Notes: generated by a model from the letters alone, not told the origin. 7,408 nucleotides of DNA from Akkermansiaceae bacterium (GCA_020627645.1 JAHDGN010000153.1:1-7408), one strand, 5' to 3'; shown: positions 1 to 7,312, counted from the stretch's first letter. Translations and numbers: made by a program.

Positions 1-26
1 CCCGCTCAAACCATTGATAAGCAATA

Positions 27-62
27 GGTTAGACCTTAACCTGACGCGAATGGGCACCGGGC
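27..62 (+). repeat. Left copy of a diverged 36-base inverted repeat
   Basis: Read on the plus strand, this segment aligns without gaps to the minus strand of 7347-7382, with 27 of 36 bases identical by eye. The core TGACGCGAATG (42-52) is exact, and the three differences in the following ten bases are all transitions. The plus frame open from base 2 to the stop at 83-85 reads RLDLNLTRMGTG here, against RLDQKLTRMSTG in the corresponding minus-strand frame of the other copy. It could be the end of a plus-strand gene entering from the left, or a dispersed noncoding repeat. A small stem AGGTTA/TAACCT (26-31 with 37-42) lies within it but not in the other copy. I have no name for the element, and chance similarity is not excluded. 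Confidence 0.3.
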
Positions 63-167
63 CTAAAAGAGACGTCAAAAAGTAAAGTAGAATCACATCA
101 ATGCGATCAAGATAGGTGTGCAGAAAGCCCCACTCACCCCATCTATCAATAGACAATCAACGACCAA

Positions 168-1316
168 TCAGACCCGGCTACAAGCAGCAACCTCTTCAAC
201 ACACTCCTCCCAGACATCCTCATCAATCTCGTGAACATCGACTCCAACTCCAGGAGCCTCCAGCAACAAGACCGTCAATTCTCCCCCCAAATGCTCTCTA
301 AATTCTTCCAGCCCGCGGAAAACTCTTCGCTTCCCCTTCGAATCCCTCAGATCGAGAGCTTCATGCCAGAGCGGCAATCCCAAGCCTTCGATGACTTTCA
401 AAACCCTCTCAGCATCCGCCATCTTCAACCTCCCAACCTTAGCAGAATACAGAGTATCAAGAGCCACCCCAACCGAAACCGCCTCCCCGTGACTCAACTC
501 GAAGTCAGTCAACTGCTCTAACTTATGAGCCGCCCAATGGCCATAATCCAGTGGGCGACTGCTCCCCATCTCAAAAGGATCTCCTCCCTCAGCAATATGA
601 CGAGCATGCTGAATCGCAGATCGCTCCACCGCTTCCTCCAAAACCGCCTCCTCCAAATTTCTCAAATCCTCAACATTCGCCTCCAACCAATTAAAAAATT
701 CCCCATCTCTCACCAAAGCCACCTTCACCGCTTCAATCAATCCCTCCCGCCGTACCGATTCCGGTTGCGTATGCAAAAAACGAAAATCATTGATCACCGC
801 ATAAGGCACCGCAAAGGCCCCAACAAAATTCTTCTTCCCAAAGGCATTAATCCCGTTCTTCACCCCAACACCGCTATCATCCTGCGACAATGTCGTCGTT
901 GGAAACCTCACCAATCGCACTCCTCGATGCCCCGTCGCAGCCGCAAAACCAATCACATCCAAAAATGCTCCACCCCCAATCACCACCACATATGAATGTC
1001 GATCAATGCCATACCGCTCAATAGCGGCCAATGCCGCCTGATAAACCGCATCATCCCGCTTGGACTCCTCTCCACCCTGTAACCACTCCACACCCGACAA
1101 CCTCAACCCAGGCAACTCTGCAAAATAATCCTGAACCTCCCCCTCCAGTTCAGGGAAAAATCCACGAAGTTCGTTCTCCACAAAAACCAACACCTTCGAA
1201 TGCCCTCGAGTCTCTAAAACATCCGAAAGCACAGAATTCCCCGGCGCAAACGCGTTCCGCGTAAAGCGTACTCGGTGACGAAAACTCACCTGAATGTCAA
1301 AATCCTCACCTCTCAT
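168..1316 (-). CDS. eboD: EboD-type sugar phosphate cyclase (3-dehydroquinate synthase superfamily)
   Basis: A 382-residue cytoplasmic enzyme of the 3-dehydroquinate synthase (DHQS) fold. Visible landmarks are the nucleotide-binding segment VVIGGGAFLD (111-120), the substrate loop from PTTTLSQDDSGVGVKNG (139-155) to GKKNFVGAF (160-168), and REGLIEAVK (190-198) with metal ligand E195. DYGHWAAHKLE (258-268) supplies H260 and LSHGEAV (274-280) supplies H276 as the other metal ligands. The N-terminal VRFTRNAFAPGN and the GHWAAHKLE form match EboD of the conserved ebo cluster rather than housekeeping AroB, where the region reads NxGHTxGH. In cyanobacteria ebo genes are linked to export of scytonemin precursor to the periplasm; the reaction of EboD itself is not settled. 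The start is supported by AGGTG seven bases upstream. It diverges from the NUDIX gene and no other ebo gene is in view. The coding strand is unusually G/T-rich. The family is near certain; EboD over another cyclase is likely. Confidence 0.85.
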   Translation of the reverse strand: MRGEDFDIQVSFRHRVRFTRNAFAPGNSVLSDVLETRGHSKVLVFVENELRGFFPELEGEVQDYFAELPGLRLSGVEWLQGGEESKRDDAVYQAALAAIERYGIDRHSYVVVIGGGAFLDVIGFAAATGHRGVRLVRFPTTTLSQDDSGVGVKNGINAFGKKNFVGAFAVPYAVINDFRFLHTQPESVRREGLIEAVKVALVRDGEFFNWLEANVEDLRNLEEAVLEEAVERSAIQHARHIAEGGDPFEMGSSRPLDYGHWAAHKLEQLTDFELSHGEAVSVGVALDTLYSAKVGRLKMADAERVLKVIEGLGLPLWHEALDLRDSKGKRRVFRGLEEFREHLGGELTVLLLEAPGVGVDVHEIDEDVWEECVEEVAACSRV

Positions 1317-1323
1317 GAATGTT

Positions 1324-1328
1324 CACCT
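1324..1328 (-). promoter_or_regulatory. Ribosome binding site of the EboD-type gene
   Basis: On the minus strand this is AGGTG, seven bases before the ATG at 1316-1314. It is one of the few good Shine-Dalgarno matches in the window and fixes the start. If the divergent NUDIX gene were started at 1319, this site would fall inside its coding region, which is one reason to prefer the later start there. Confidence 0.55.
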
Positions 1329-1384
1329 ATCTAAACCTGAATACGTTTCTTGGCTATCGATTCTTTGAACAGTATCACAATTCC

Positions 1385-1936
1385 ATGCCCGACACCATCA
1401 GTCACTTTGAAGGAAAATACCTCTCACTCCGCCAAATCGACACCTGGGAATTCGCACACCGCCCTAATGCTAAGGGAGTTGTAGCCATTTTCGCCCTCAC
1501 CCCAGACCGAAAAGTCATCCTCGTTGAACAATTTCGAATCCCAACCCAATCTCACGTCATCGAGATCTGCGCCGGCCTCGTGGGAGACGAACCTGAACAT
1601 CAGCAAGAATCCCTAGCCGAATGCGCTCAACGAGAACTCTTGGAAGAAACCGGCTACACCCCAGGAAAAATGACCCACCTCCTCAGCTCCCCCTCATCCG
1701 CAGGCATGACCGACGAAATAACACACCTGTTTCTGGCCGAAAATTGCCTCAAAACCGCTCAAGGAGGTGGCGTTGACGGAGAAAACATCACCACACACCT
1801 CATTCCATTCAATGAACTCCTCCAATTCCTTGAAAAATCAAACCAAGATGGCATCCTCATTGACTTCAAAATCCACTCATGCCTGGGCCAAATGGCCCTC
1901 ATCGACAGATCTAAATACTTTCAGAAATCTGAATAA
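1385..1936 (+). CDS. NUDIX hydrolase, ADP-ribose pyrophosphatase-like
   Basis: A 183-residue cytoplasmic NUDIX pyrophosphohydrolase, expected to cleave a nucleoside diphosphate linked to another moiety, with ADP-ribose or a nucleotide sugar most likely. RELLEETGY (83-91) is the catalytic, metal-binding half of the Nudix box, and E76 precedes R83 by the usual spacing. The conserved Gly (G64, in ICAGLVGD) is five residues further from the helix than in the canonical pattern, so the loop is longer. SSPSSAGMTDE (101-111) is the segment typical of ADP-ribose and GDP-mannose hydrolases. The frame stays open to an ATG at 1319, but the extra 22 residues match nothing I recognise, would abut the start of the opposing gene and have no ribosome binding site, so 1385 is preferred. 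That start also lacks a clear Shine-Dalgarno. The stop is 24 bases before the next gene on the same strand. The exact substrate cannot be read from sequence. Confidence 0.85.
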   Translation: MPDTISHFEGKYLSLRQIDTWEFAHRPNAKGVVAIFALTPDRKVILVEQFRIPTQSHVIEICAGLVGDEPEHQQESLAECAQRELLEETGYTPGKMTHLLSSPSSAGMTDEITHLFLAENCLKTAQGGGVDGENITTHLIPFNELLQFLEKSNQDGILIDFKIHSCLGQMALIDRSKYFQKSE

Positions 1937-1947
1937 TCGTCTCTTCC

Positions 1948-1951
1948 GGAG
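1948..1951 (+). promoter_or_regulatory. Likely ribosome binding site favouring a TTG start
   Basis: GGAG lies nine bases before TTG at 1961-1963, but 21 bases before the in-frame ATG at 1973-1975, which has no Shine-Dalgarno of its own. The spacing favours the TTG. Weak Shine-Dalgarno use in this lineage means the ATG cannot be excluded. Confidence 0.4.
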
Positions 1952-1960
1952 CGTAATTAA

Positions 1961-4900
1961 TTGCGGCCAATCATGACCAAAATCAACACCTTCATCACTT
2001 CACTTCTTATCGGCACCCTCCAGGCCGAAAAGCTCCCGGATATCGTCGACTTCAACGACCATATTCAACCAATCCTCTCCGAAAACTGCTACCACTGTCA
2101 CGGCCCCGATGGATCCACCCGCGAACCTTCCGAAAACCCACTCCGACTTGATCGAGAAGAATTCGCCTTTCTGAAACGCCCCAATGGCCAACCAGCCATC
2201 ATCAAAGGAAATGCTGACAAATCTCTCGTCATCCAACGCATCATCCTCCCGGCAGACCATCCCGATGTCATGCCCACCGCCAAATCCCACAAACCACCAC
2301 TCAACCCTCACCAAGTCGCCCTCCTCAAAAAATGGATCAACCAAGGCGCCCCCTACGAAGAACATTGGTCCTTCATCAAACCCACCAAATCGAAGCTCCC
2401 ACCGTCAACCTGGGCCCAAAACCCCATCGACAATTTCATTCACGCCAAACACAAAAAACAAAAACTCACCCAATCCCCCCCCGAAAAACCCCACCGACTC
2501 CTACGCCGCCTCACCTTTGATATCACCGGACTCCCTCCTTCCATCCAACAAATCTCCGAATTCGAAAAGCTCGTCGCTGCTACCGACCTTCCCTCAGCAG
2601 TAAAAACCACAACCGACCAACTCCTCAAAACCGATGCCTATGCCGAACACTTTGGCCGCCATTGGCTAGACGCAGCTAGATATGCCGACACCCATGGCAT
2701 CCATATCGACAACTATCGTGCGATCTGGCCCTATCGCGACTGGGTCATCAACGCCTTCCGTCAAAACATGCCCTTTGACCAATTCACCCGCGAACAGTTA
2801 GCAGGTGACCTTCTCCCCAAGCCAAGCCTCGAACAAAAGGTGGCCACAGGATTCAATCGTTGTCTTCCAACTACTGGAGAAGGCGGAGCCATTGATGACG
2901 AATACCGCGCCATTTATGCCAAAGACCAGGTCGAAACAACCTCTGCGATCTGGTTAGGCCTATCCACAGGATGTGCTGCCTGCCACGACCACAAATTTGA
3001 CCCAATCTCCCAAAAAGATTACTATGCCATGGCTGCCTTCTTCCGCAACACCACCATGCACCCCATGGACCGAAACAAGGCTGACCATCCACCCAACATC
3101 TTTGTTCCGCAAATCGCCGACAGAACTCGCCTTACCGAATTACAGACCGAGTTACAGAGCATCAAAGCCGATCTGGATCAACGGCGATCAAAAGTAACGC
3201 CGGACTTTCAGAAATGGCTGTCTCAGCAACTTCCAGACAAATCGATTATTGCCACCCCACGCCCATCACAAATTCACCCGCTCTCCCTCGACGGCAATCA
3301 ACTTCAAATTCAAAACAATACCGTTACCTATGACGGCCAAACCATCGGAACTCCAGGTGGCAAAAAAGCACCCCGCCTTCATAACGGAAACACCAACCTC
3401 GGAGACATCCTTCAATTCGGGGCACGTGATCAAATCACAATCACCGCACAGATTCACCTGCTTAGAAACTCCCGAGGTGCCATCCTATCCCGCCTTGACG
3501 AATCAAACAAATATCGCGGCTGGGATATCTGGCTCGAACGCAATGGTCACCTCGGTGTTCATTTTATCGACCAGTGGCCCAACAAGGCAATCAAAGCAGT
3601 GTCTAAAACATCCCTTCCCCCCAACAAGTGGCATCACATCACCATCACCTATGACGGCAAAGCTCAGCCCAAGCAATCAATTCAGATTTTCCTCAATGGC
3701 AATCTGGTCCCTCTTCGCTACGAACAGGCAGGCACCGTGGACACACTTCAAACTCAGGTTCCCGCCCGGTTGGGAGCACGATCTCCCGACTCTAGGCTGA
3801 TTGGCTATACTGGCCTCAATAACCTCCAAATTTACGATTCAATTCTCAACAAACGCCAAATTGCTCACCTCGCAGGAGGCCCCTCTCTAGAAACAATTCT
3901 CCCCATTCCAGAAGATCAAAGAACAGAAGCTCAGCGGGATTTCCTTGTGACCCACTTCCTTGACAACCACGACCCTATCAACAGGGAATTAAAAAACCGT
4001 CAGAAAAACCTTCTTCAAGAGGAAAAGAACATCAAAAGGAGAGGCTCAGCCACTCTCATCATGAAAGAAAAGCCCGGACCAGCTTTCGCTCACTTACTAA
4101 ATCGCGGCGACTACTCCGACCCGCGCGATAAAGTTTATGCCAACATCCCCGAGATCTTTCAGACTACGCCCAGTGACAACTCCAAAAAATCACGACTCCA
4201 CCTCGCAAACTGGATTACCTCAGAAGAGAACCCACTGACAGCACGTGTTACCGTCAACCGTCTCTGGTACTACTTCTTTGGCCGTGGCATTGTCGAAACC
4301 ACGGAAGACTTCGGAATCATGGGCGCTCGCCCCACGCATCCACAACTACTCGACTACCTCGCGACCGAACTTCTCGAGTCCAACTGGGATCTCCATCACG
4401 TCATTCGACTCATCACCAACTCTGCGACCTATCAACAATCTGGCAACACCACCATCAGCAACAAACAAAAAGACCCACTCAACAAGTATCTTTGGCGAGC
4501 CTCTCGCTTTCGAATGGATGCCGAACAAATACGCGATATGTCGCTCTTAGCCTCCGAGCTCCTTGTTCGAAAAATAGGCGGCCCCTCCGTAAAACCATAC
4601 CAACCAGACGGACTCTGGAAAGCAGTCGCAATGCATCAATCCAATACCAGAAACTTTAAGAAGGATAGCGGAGAGAATCTTTACCGCCGCTCATTATACA
4701 CCTTCTGGAAACGAACTGCAGCTCCCCCCTCAATGGAAATTCTAAATGCCCCCACTCGCGAAGTCTTCTGCGTTCGCCGTGAGCTTACCAACACTCCTCT
4801 TGCAGCATTTGTCACGATGAATGACACCCAATTCTTAGAAGCAGCAAGACAACTTGCAACTAACGCACTCAAACGACACCCCGACTTTGATCAACGCCTC

Positions 4901-5134
4901 GACCATCTCACGCTATCCTTCATGGCCCGGAAATTGAATACCGATGAAAGAGCCATTGTAAAAAGTTCTTACCAAAAACAACTTCAACAATATCGAAACA
5001 AACCAGAGCTCGCCAAAAAAATAATCAATATTGGAGACTCCAAACCTGACCAAAACCTCAATGAACCCGAGCTAGCGACTTGGACCCTCCTTGCCTCTCA
5101 AATCTTTAATCTAGACGAAACCCTCACCAAATAG
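1961..5134 (+). CDS. Exported diheme PSCyt1-PSCyt2-LamG-PSD1 protein
   Basis: A 1057-residue Planctomycete-type cytochrome protein. In order: a short Sec signal (about 1-22, hydrophobic FITSLLIGTL, probable cleavage after LQA); PSCyt1 with heme motif CYHCH (43-47) and M104 in DVMPT as candidate axial ligand; PSCyt2 (DUF1549, about 152-362) with GRHWLDAARYAD, EGGAIDDEYR and a second heme motif CAACH (338-342) followed by DHKFDPIS; a short coiled coil (about 388-412); a LamG-like beta-sandwich (about 478-630) with WHHITITYDG and IFLNG; and PSD1 (DUF1553, about 715-1045) with NPLTARVTVNRLWYYFFGRG and the RFRMDAEQIRD stretch. Both CxxCH sites imply c-type heme attachment in the periplasm. Family members are commonly thought to act in polysaccharide or organic-matter breakdown, but the reaction is unproven; the LamG insert could bind glycan. 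The start is TTG at 1961 or ATG at 1973. The DUF1501 partner follows 11 bases later. The protein appears intact. Confidence 0.93.
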   Translation: MRPIMTKINTFITSLLIGTLQAEKLPDIVDFNDHIQPILSENCYHCHGPDGSTREPSENPLRLDREEFAFLKRPNGQPAIIKGNADKSLVIQRIILPADHPDVMPTAKSHKPPLNPHQVALLKKWINQGAPYEEHWSFIKPTKSKLPPSTWAQNPIDNFIHAKHKKQKLTQSPPEKPHRLLRRLTFDITGLPPSIQQISEFEKLVAATDLPSAVKTTTDQLLKTDAYAEHFGRHWLDAARYADTHGIHIDNYRAIWPYRDWVINAFRQNMPFDQFTREQLAGDLLPKPSLEQKVATGFNRCLPTTGEGGAIDDEYRAIYAKDQVETTSAIWLGLSTGCAACHDHKFDPISQKDYYAMAAFFRNTTMHPMDRNKADHPPNIFVPQIADRTRLTELQTELQSIKADLDQRRSKVTPDFQKWLSQQLPDKSIIATPRPSQIHPLSLDGNQLQIQNNTVTYDGQTIGTPGGKKAPRLHNGNTNLGDILQFGARDQITITAQIHLLRNSRGAILSRLDESNKYRGWDIWLERNGHLGVHFIDQWPNKAIKAVSKTSLPPNKWHHITITYDGKAQPKQSIQIFLNGNLVPLRYEQAGTVDTLQTQVPARLGARSPDSRLIGYTGLNNLQIYDSILNKRQIAHLAGGPSLETILPIPEDQRTEAQRDFLVTHFLDNHDPINRELKNRQKNLLQEEKNIKRRGSATLIMKEKPGPAFAHLLNRGDYSDPRDKVYANIPEIFQTTPSDNSKKSRLHLANWITSEENPLTARVTVNRLWYYFFGRGIVETTEDFGIMGARPTHPQLLDYLATELLESNWDLHHVIRLITNSATYQQSGNTTISNKQKDPLNKYLWRASRFRMDAEQIRDMSLLASELLVRKIGGPSVKPYQPDGLWKAVAMHQSNTRNFKKDSGENLYRRSLYTFWKRTAAPPSMEILNAPTREVFCVRRELTNTPLAAFVTMNDTQFLEAARQLATNALKRHPDFDQRLDHLTLSFMARKLNTDERAIVKSSYQKQLQQYRNKPELAKKIINIGDSKPDQNLNEPELATWTLLASQIFNLDETLTK

Positions 5135-5145
5135 AAACGCGAACT

Positions 5146-6603
5146 ATGAACCATCTCGCCGACTTTAATGCCGCCATCTCCCGCCGACAATTCTTCCGCA
5201 AAAATGGAGCAGGCCTTGGTGCGGCCTCTCTTGCCACTCTCCTACCTGGATCCCTCAGCGGACTCTCCAACAGTTCAGTTCCAAAACAACTCCAAAAAAT
5301 TGCTCCAAAAGCAAAGCGCGTCGTCTATCTCTCCATGCTTGGAGCTCCGAGCCAGCTAGACCTCTTTGACTACAAAACCAACCTGAACGAACGCTTCGGA
5401 GAAGATCTCACCGAATACCTCAAAAAAGAAGGAGAACGCCTGACCGGAATGACGGCCAATCAATCCAAAAAACCCCTTGCACCTTCCAAATTCAAATTTA
5501 CCCAACCCGGGAAAGTCTCCAACGCTTGGGTTTCCGAACTCTTACCCCACACCGGAAAAATGGTCGATGACCTCTGCATCATCAAAACGATGCACACCGA
5601 GGCCATCAACCACGAACCAGCTAACCAGCTCTGCTATACCGGTTCCCAACAAAACGGGAAACCTTCCATCGGATCGTGGCTCGCTTATGGACTCGGATCA
5701 CAAAATAAAGATCTTCCCAATTTTGTAGTGCTACATGCCCAACACACCGGACCAGGAAATGTCCAAGCAATCTCCTCCAGGCTCTGGGGTGCCGGATTCC
5801 TTCCCGGAAAACATGCCGGTGTCGCCTTTCGCTCCAAAGGCGATCCCGTTCTTTACCGTCGAGATGCTCCTGGAATTGACAGAGACCTTCGCCGATCCAT
5901 GCTCGACTCCCTCAACACTCTCAACCAAAAATCTTATGATCTTGTCGGAGACCCTGAAATCCAGACCCGCATGCAGCAATACGAGATGTCATTCCGCATG
6001 CAAGCCTCTGTACCTGAACTCACTGACCTTTCTGTCGAAAACGAAAAAATACGTGAAATGTATGGCCCCCAAGCCAACACTCCCGGCTCTTTCGCCTCGT
6101 CCTGTATCCTTGCTCGCCGAATGATGGAACGCGGCGTCCAGTTCGTTCAAATCTTCCACCGCGGTTGGGACCAACACGGAAATTTGCCGAAGGATATCAA
6201 ATTTCAATGCGATGATATTGATCAACCCTGCTGGGCTCTCATCCAAGACCTCAAGCAACGAGGAATGCTCGACGATACCCTCGTGATCTGGGGTGGTGAA
6301 TTCGGGCGAACCGTCTACTCACAAGGAAAACTTTCTAAAAAGAACTACGGACGTGACCATCACCCTCGAGCTTTCACGATGTGGATGGCTGGCGGCGGCG
6401 TTAAAGGTGGACAGGTCTACGGAGAAACAGACGAAAACGGATACAATATCACCGAAAACCCAGTCCACATTCGCGACCTTCACGCCACCTTGTTACATCA
6501 ACTCGGCATCGACCACAACCACCTCACCTTCAAATACCAAGGCCTCGACCACAAACTCACCGGCGTTGACCCAGCCAAGGTGATCCAAGGGCTCCTAGCC
6601 TAA
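5146..6603 (+). CDS. Tat-exported DUF1501 protein (alkaline phosphatase/sulfatase-like fold)
   Basis: A 485-residue member of the DUF1501 family, related in fold to the alkaline phosphatase superfamily. A twin-arginine signal SRRQFFRK (12-19) is followed by the mildly hydrophobic GAGLGAASLATLLPG, so it should be exported folded. Family landmarks are YLSMLGAPSQLDLFDYK (61-77), HTEAINHEP (150-158), HRGWDQHG (338-345), GGEFGRT (383-389), GRDHHP (402-407) and HIRDLHATLLHQLGID (441-456). Several His, Asp and Glu in these could bind metal, but no substrate is proven for the family. Such genes typically sit directly beside a PSCyt/PSD1 gene, as here. The 11-base gap and absence of an obvious ribosome binding site suggest one transcript and perhaps translational coupling. 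Length is normal and no damage is seen. A GGAGGT occurs just after the stop with no usable gene behind it. Confidence 0.93.
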   Translation: MNHLADFNAAISRRQFFRKNGAGLGAASLATLLPGSLSGLSNSSVPKQLQKIAPKAKRVVYLSMLGAPSQLDLFDYKTNLNERFGEDLTEYLKKEGERLTGMTANQSKKPLAPSKFKFTQPGKVSNAWVSELLPHTGKMVDDLCIIKTMHTEAINHEPANQLCYTGSQQNGKPSIGSWLAYGLGSQNKDLPNFVVLHAQHTGPGNVQAISSRLWGAGFLPGKHAGVAFRSKGDPVLYRRDAPGIDRDLRRSMLDSLNTLNQKSYDLVGDPEIQTRMQQYEMSFRMQASVPELTDLSVENEKIREMYGPQANTPGSFASSCILARRMMERGVQFVQIFHRGWDQHGNLPKDIKFQCDDIDQPCWALIQDLKQRGMLDDTLVIWGGEFGRTVYSQGKLSKKNYGRDHHPRAFTMWMAGGGVKGGQVYGETDENGYNITENPVHIRDLHATLLHQLGIDHNHLTFKYQGLDHKLTGVDPAKVIQGLLA

Positions 6604-6638
6604 GAGACGGAGGTATCAAACTACCAAACGCCGTGGGC

Positions 6639-6655
6639 TCAATGTCACGCATTGA
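6639..6655. other. Weak hairpin in the convergent gap
   Basis: TCAATG (6639-6644) and CATTGA (6650-6655) form a six-base stem with a five-base loop, 36 bases after the DUF1501 stop and about 70 bases after the opposing 80-residue gene. Its position fits a two-way terminator, but it is short, A/T-rich and has no T-tract on either strand, so intrinsic termination is doubtful. The rest of 6604-6723 shows no gene; the only other structure is the 8-base palindrome TAGGCCTA at 6681-6688. Confidence 0.2.
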
Positions 6656-6723
6656 AAACCACCCGCTTTAGATAACATTATAGGCCTACGGATCATTCCA
6701 GCAAAGAGCCACTCCAAAAATAG

Positions 6724-6966
6724 TCACTCCCATTCCGGGCATGAATTAATAAGTTCGACACAATAATCACTGTCCTTTGCCGAGCCAAAATCACACAAAA
6801 TTTTCAAATTACCTCTTTGCTCCCAACGTCGAAACCATTGCTCTATTTCAGAATCGCCATTACCAATAATAGACACAACTTCATCTTTCTTAATCTTGCA
6901 GGGCACCCAAGCACCGTCAATACTTCGGTTAAAATAACCAGTTAGAAGTCTACTTTCATATTTCAT
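6724..6966 (-). CDS. Unrecognised 80-residue protein, last gene of a small minus-strand operon
   Basis: I do not recognise a family. The protein is soluble, with no signal peptide or membrane segment, and has four cysteines (23, 58, 69, 76). The middle, DEVVSIIGNGDSEIEQWF (28-45) then RRWEQRGNLKILC (46-58), looks like two helices followed by a small beta-hairpin, reminiscent of a winged helix. The same pattern occurs in the 96-residue protein just upstream: GDS 37-39 against 45-47, a helix ending in Glu-x-x-Gly 49-52 against 59-62, a hydrophobic strand, then Cys 69 against 79. They may be diverged paralogues. ATG 6966 is the only start in the frame before the upstream stop at 7008-7006. The nearest Shine-Dalgarno candidate is only GGA, six bases upstream. 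It lies 35 bases after the previous gene. Function is unknown; DNA binding is only a guess from predicted shape. Confidence 0.6.
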   Translation of the reverse strand: MKYESRLLTGYFNRSIDGAWVPCKIKKDEVVSIIGNGDSEIEQWFRRWEQRGNLKILCDFGSAKDSDYCVELINSCPEWE

Positions 6967-7001
6967 TGCTAATCCAAAGAAAGAAACGGAAGATCCTTTC
7001 T

Positions 7002-7292
7002 CTATTTATTAGAATATACATCTAAACTATTTCCTTTCTCGATATCAACGACCTCGCAAAGAAAATCTTGATCCACAACTCGATCACCGGAATGGACCAG
7101 CACAATACCCTCATTTTCCAGATACTTCATCGCAATATCCAAATCTTCTGGACTATCTCCCAATGCAACCAACGCCCTCACACCCTCCGGTCTCAAATAA
7201 ACATTTCCATTTTCACTTCGGTCAGAACTATTGTCCTCGAGCTTAGTGAAAAAGCCAATCAAACTCTGAATCGAAGTCTTTTTTTTTATCAT
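7002..7292 (-). CDS. Unrecognised 96-residue protein with possible winged-helix core
   Basis: No family recognised. The protein is soluble, with a basic N-terminus (MIKKKTS), a polar Ser/Asn/Asp stretch (about 20-30), then a compact core. PEGVRALVALGDSPEDLDIAM (35-55) and KYLENEGIVLVHSGDRVV (56-73) read as two helices followed by a beta-hairpin wing, and DQDFLCEVVDIEKG closes the core. The core resembles that of the 80-residue protein downstream. The start is firm: a TAG lies in frame two codons before the ATG, and GGAGG sits 11 bases upstream. Codons 3-5 are a run of nine A, a possible slippage point. It follows the 7313-7408 reading frame by 20 bases, so the three probably form one transcript. 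Composition is more A/T-rich than the large genes, which together with the lack of recognisable homologues suggests accessory DNA. Regulator, immunity protein or small toxin-system part are all possible; none is demonstrated. Confidence 0.6.
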   Translation of the reverse strand: MIKKKTSIQSLIGFFTKLEDNSSDRSENGNVYLRPEGVRALVALGDSPEDLDIAMKYLENEGIVLVHSGDRVVDQDFLCEVVDIEKGNSLDVYSNK

Positions 7293-7303
7293 TTTCTACG
7301 CAG

Positions 7304-7312
7304 CCTCCACCT
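7304..7312 (-). promoter_or_regulatory. Ribosome binding site of the 96-residue protein
   Basis: On the minus strand this reads AGGTGGAGG. The GGAGG part ends 11 bases before the ATG at 7292, a slightly long but workable distance. It immediately follows the TAG stop of the preceding frame, as expected inside a tight operon, and makes the small gene behind it more credible. Confidence 0.5.

Noticed and set aside
26..42. Stem AGGTTA/TAACCT with a GTTAGAC word, considered as a terminator or integron attC site
   Set aside because: It has no T-tract, so it is not an intrinsic terminator. GTTAGAC fits one attC core box, but no correctly spaced RYYYAAC partner was found and the right repeat copy lacks the box.
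231..995. Long plus-strand frames opposite the EboD gene
   Set aside because: They are antisense to a clear enzyme gene, have low-complexity Pro/Ser/His/Arg composition, and arise because the plus strand lacks G.
168..1316. Housekeeping 3-dehydroquinate synthase (AroB)
   Set aside because: The GHWAAHKLE segment and N-terminal FTRNAFAPGN match the EboD branch better than AroB. A genome-wide check for aroB would settle it.
1315..1368. Short plus-strand ORF starting at ATG 1315 in the divergent gap
   Set aside because: Only 17 codons, no ribosome binding site, and it overlaps the control region of both flanking genes.
6609..6654. Perfect GGAGGT just after the DUF1501 stop, suggesting another gene
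   Set aside because: No start codon lies at a usable distance. The nearest GTG (6633) gives only 12 codons before a stop.
6681..6688. Palindrome TAGGCCTA as an operator
   Set aside because: Eight bases is too short to mean anything alone, there is no second copy nearby, and it lies between convergent gene ends.
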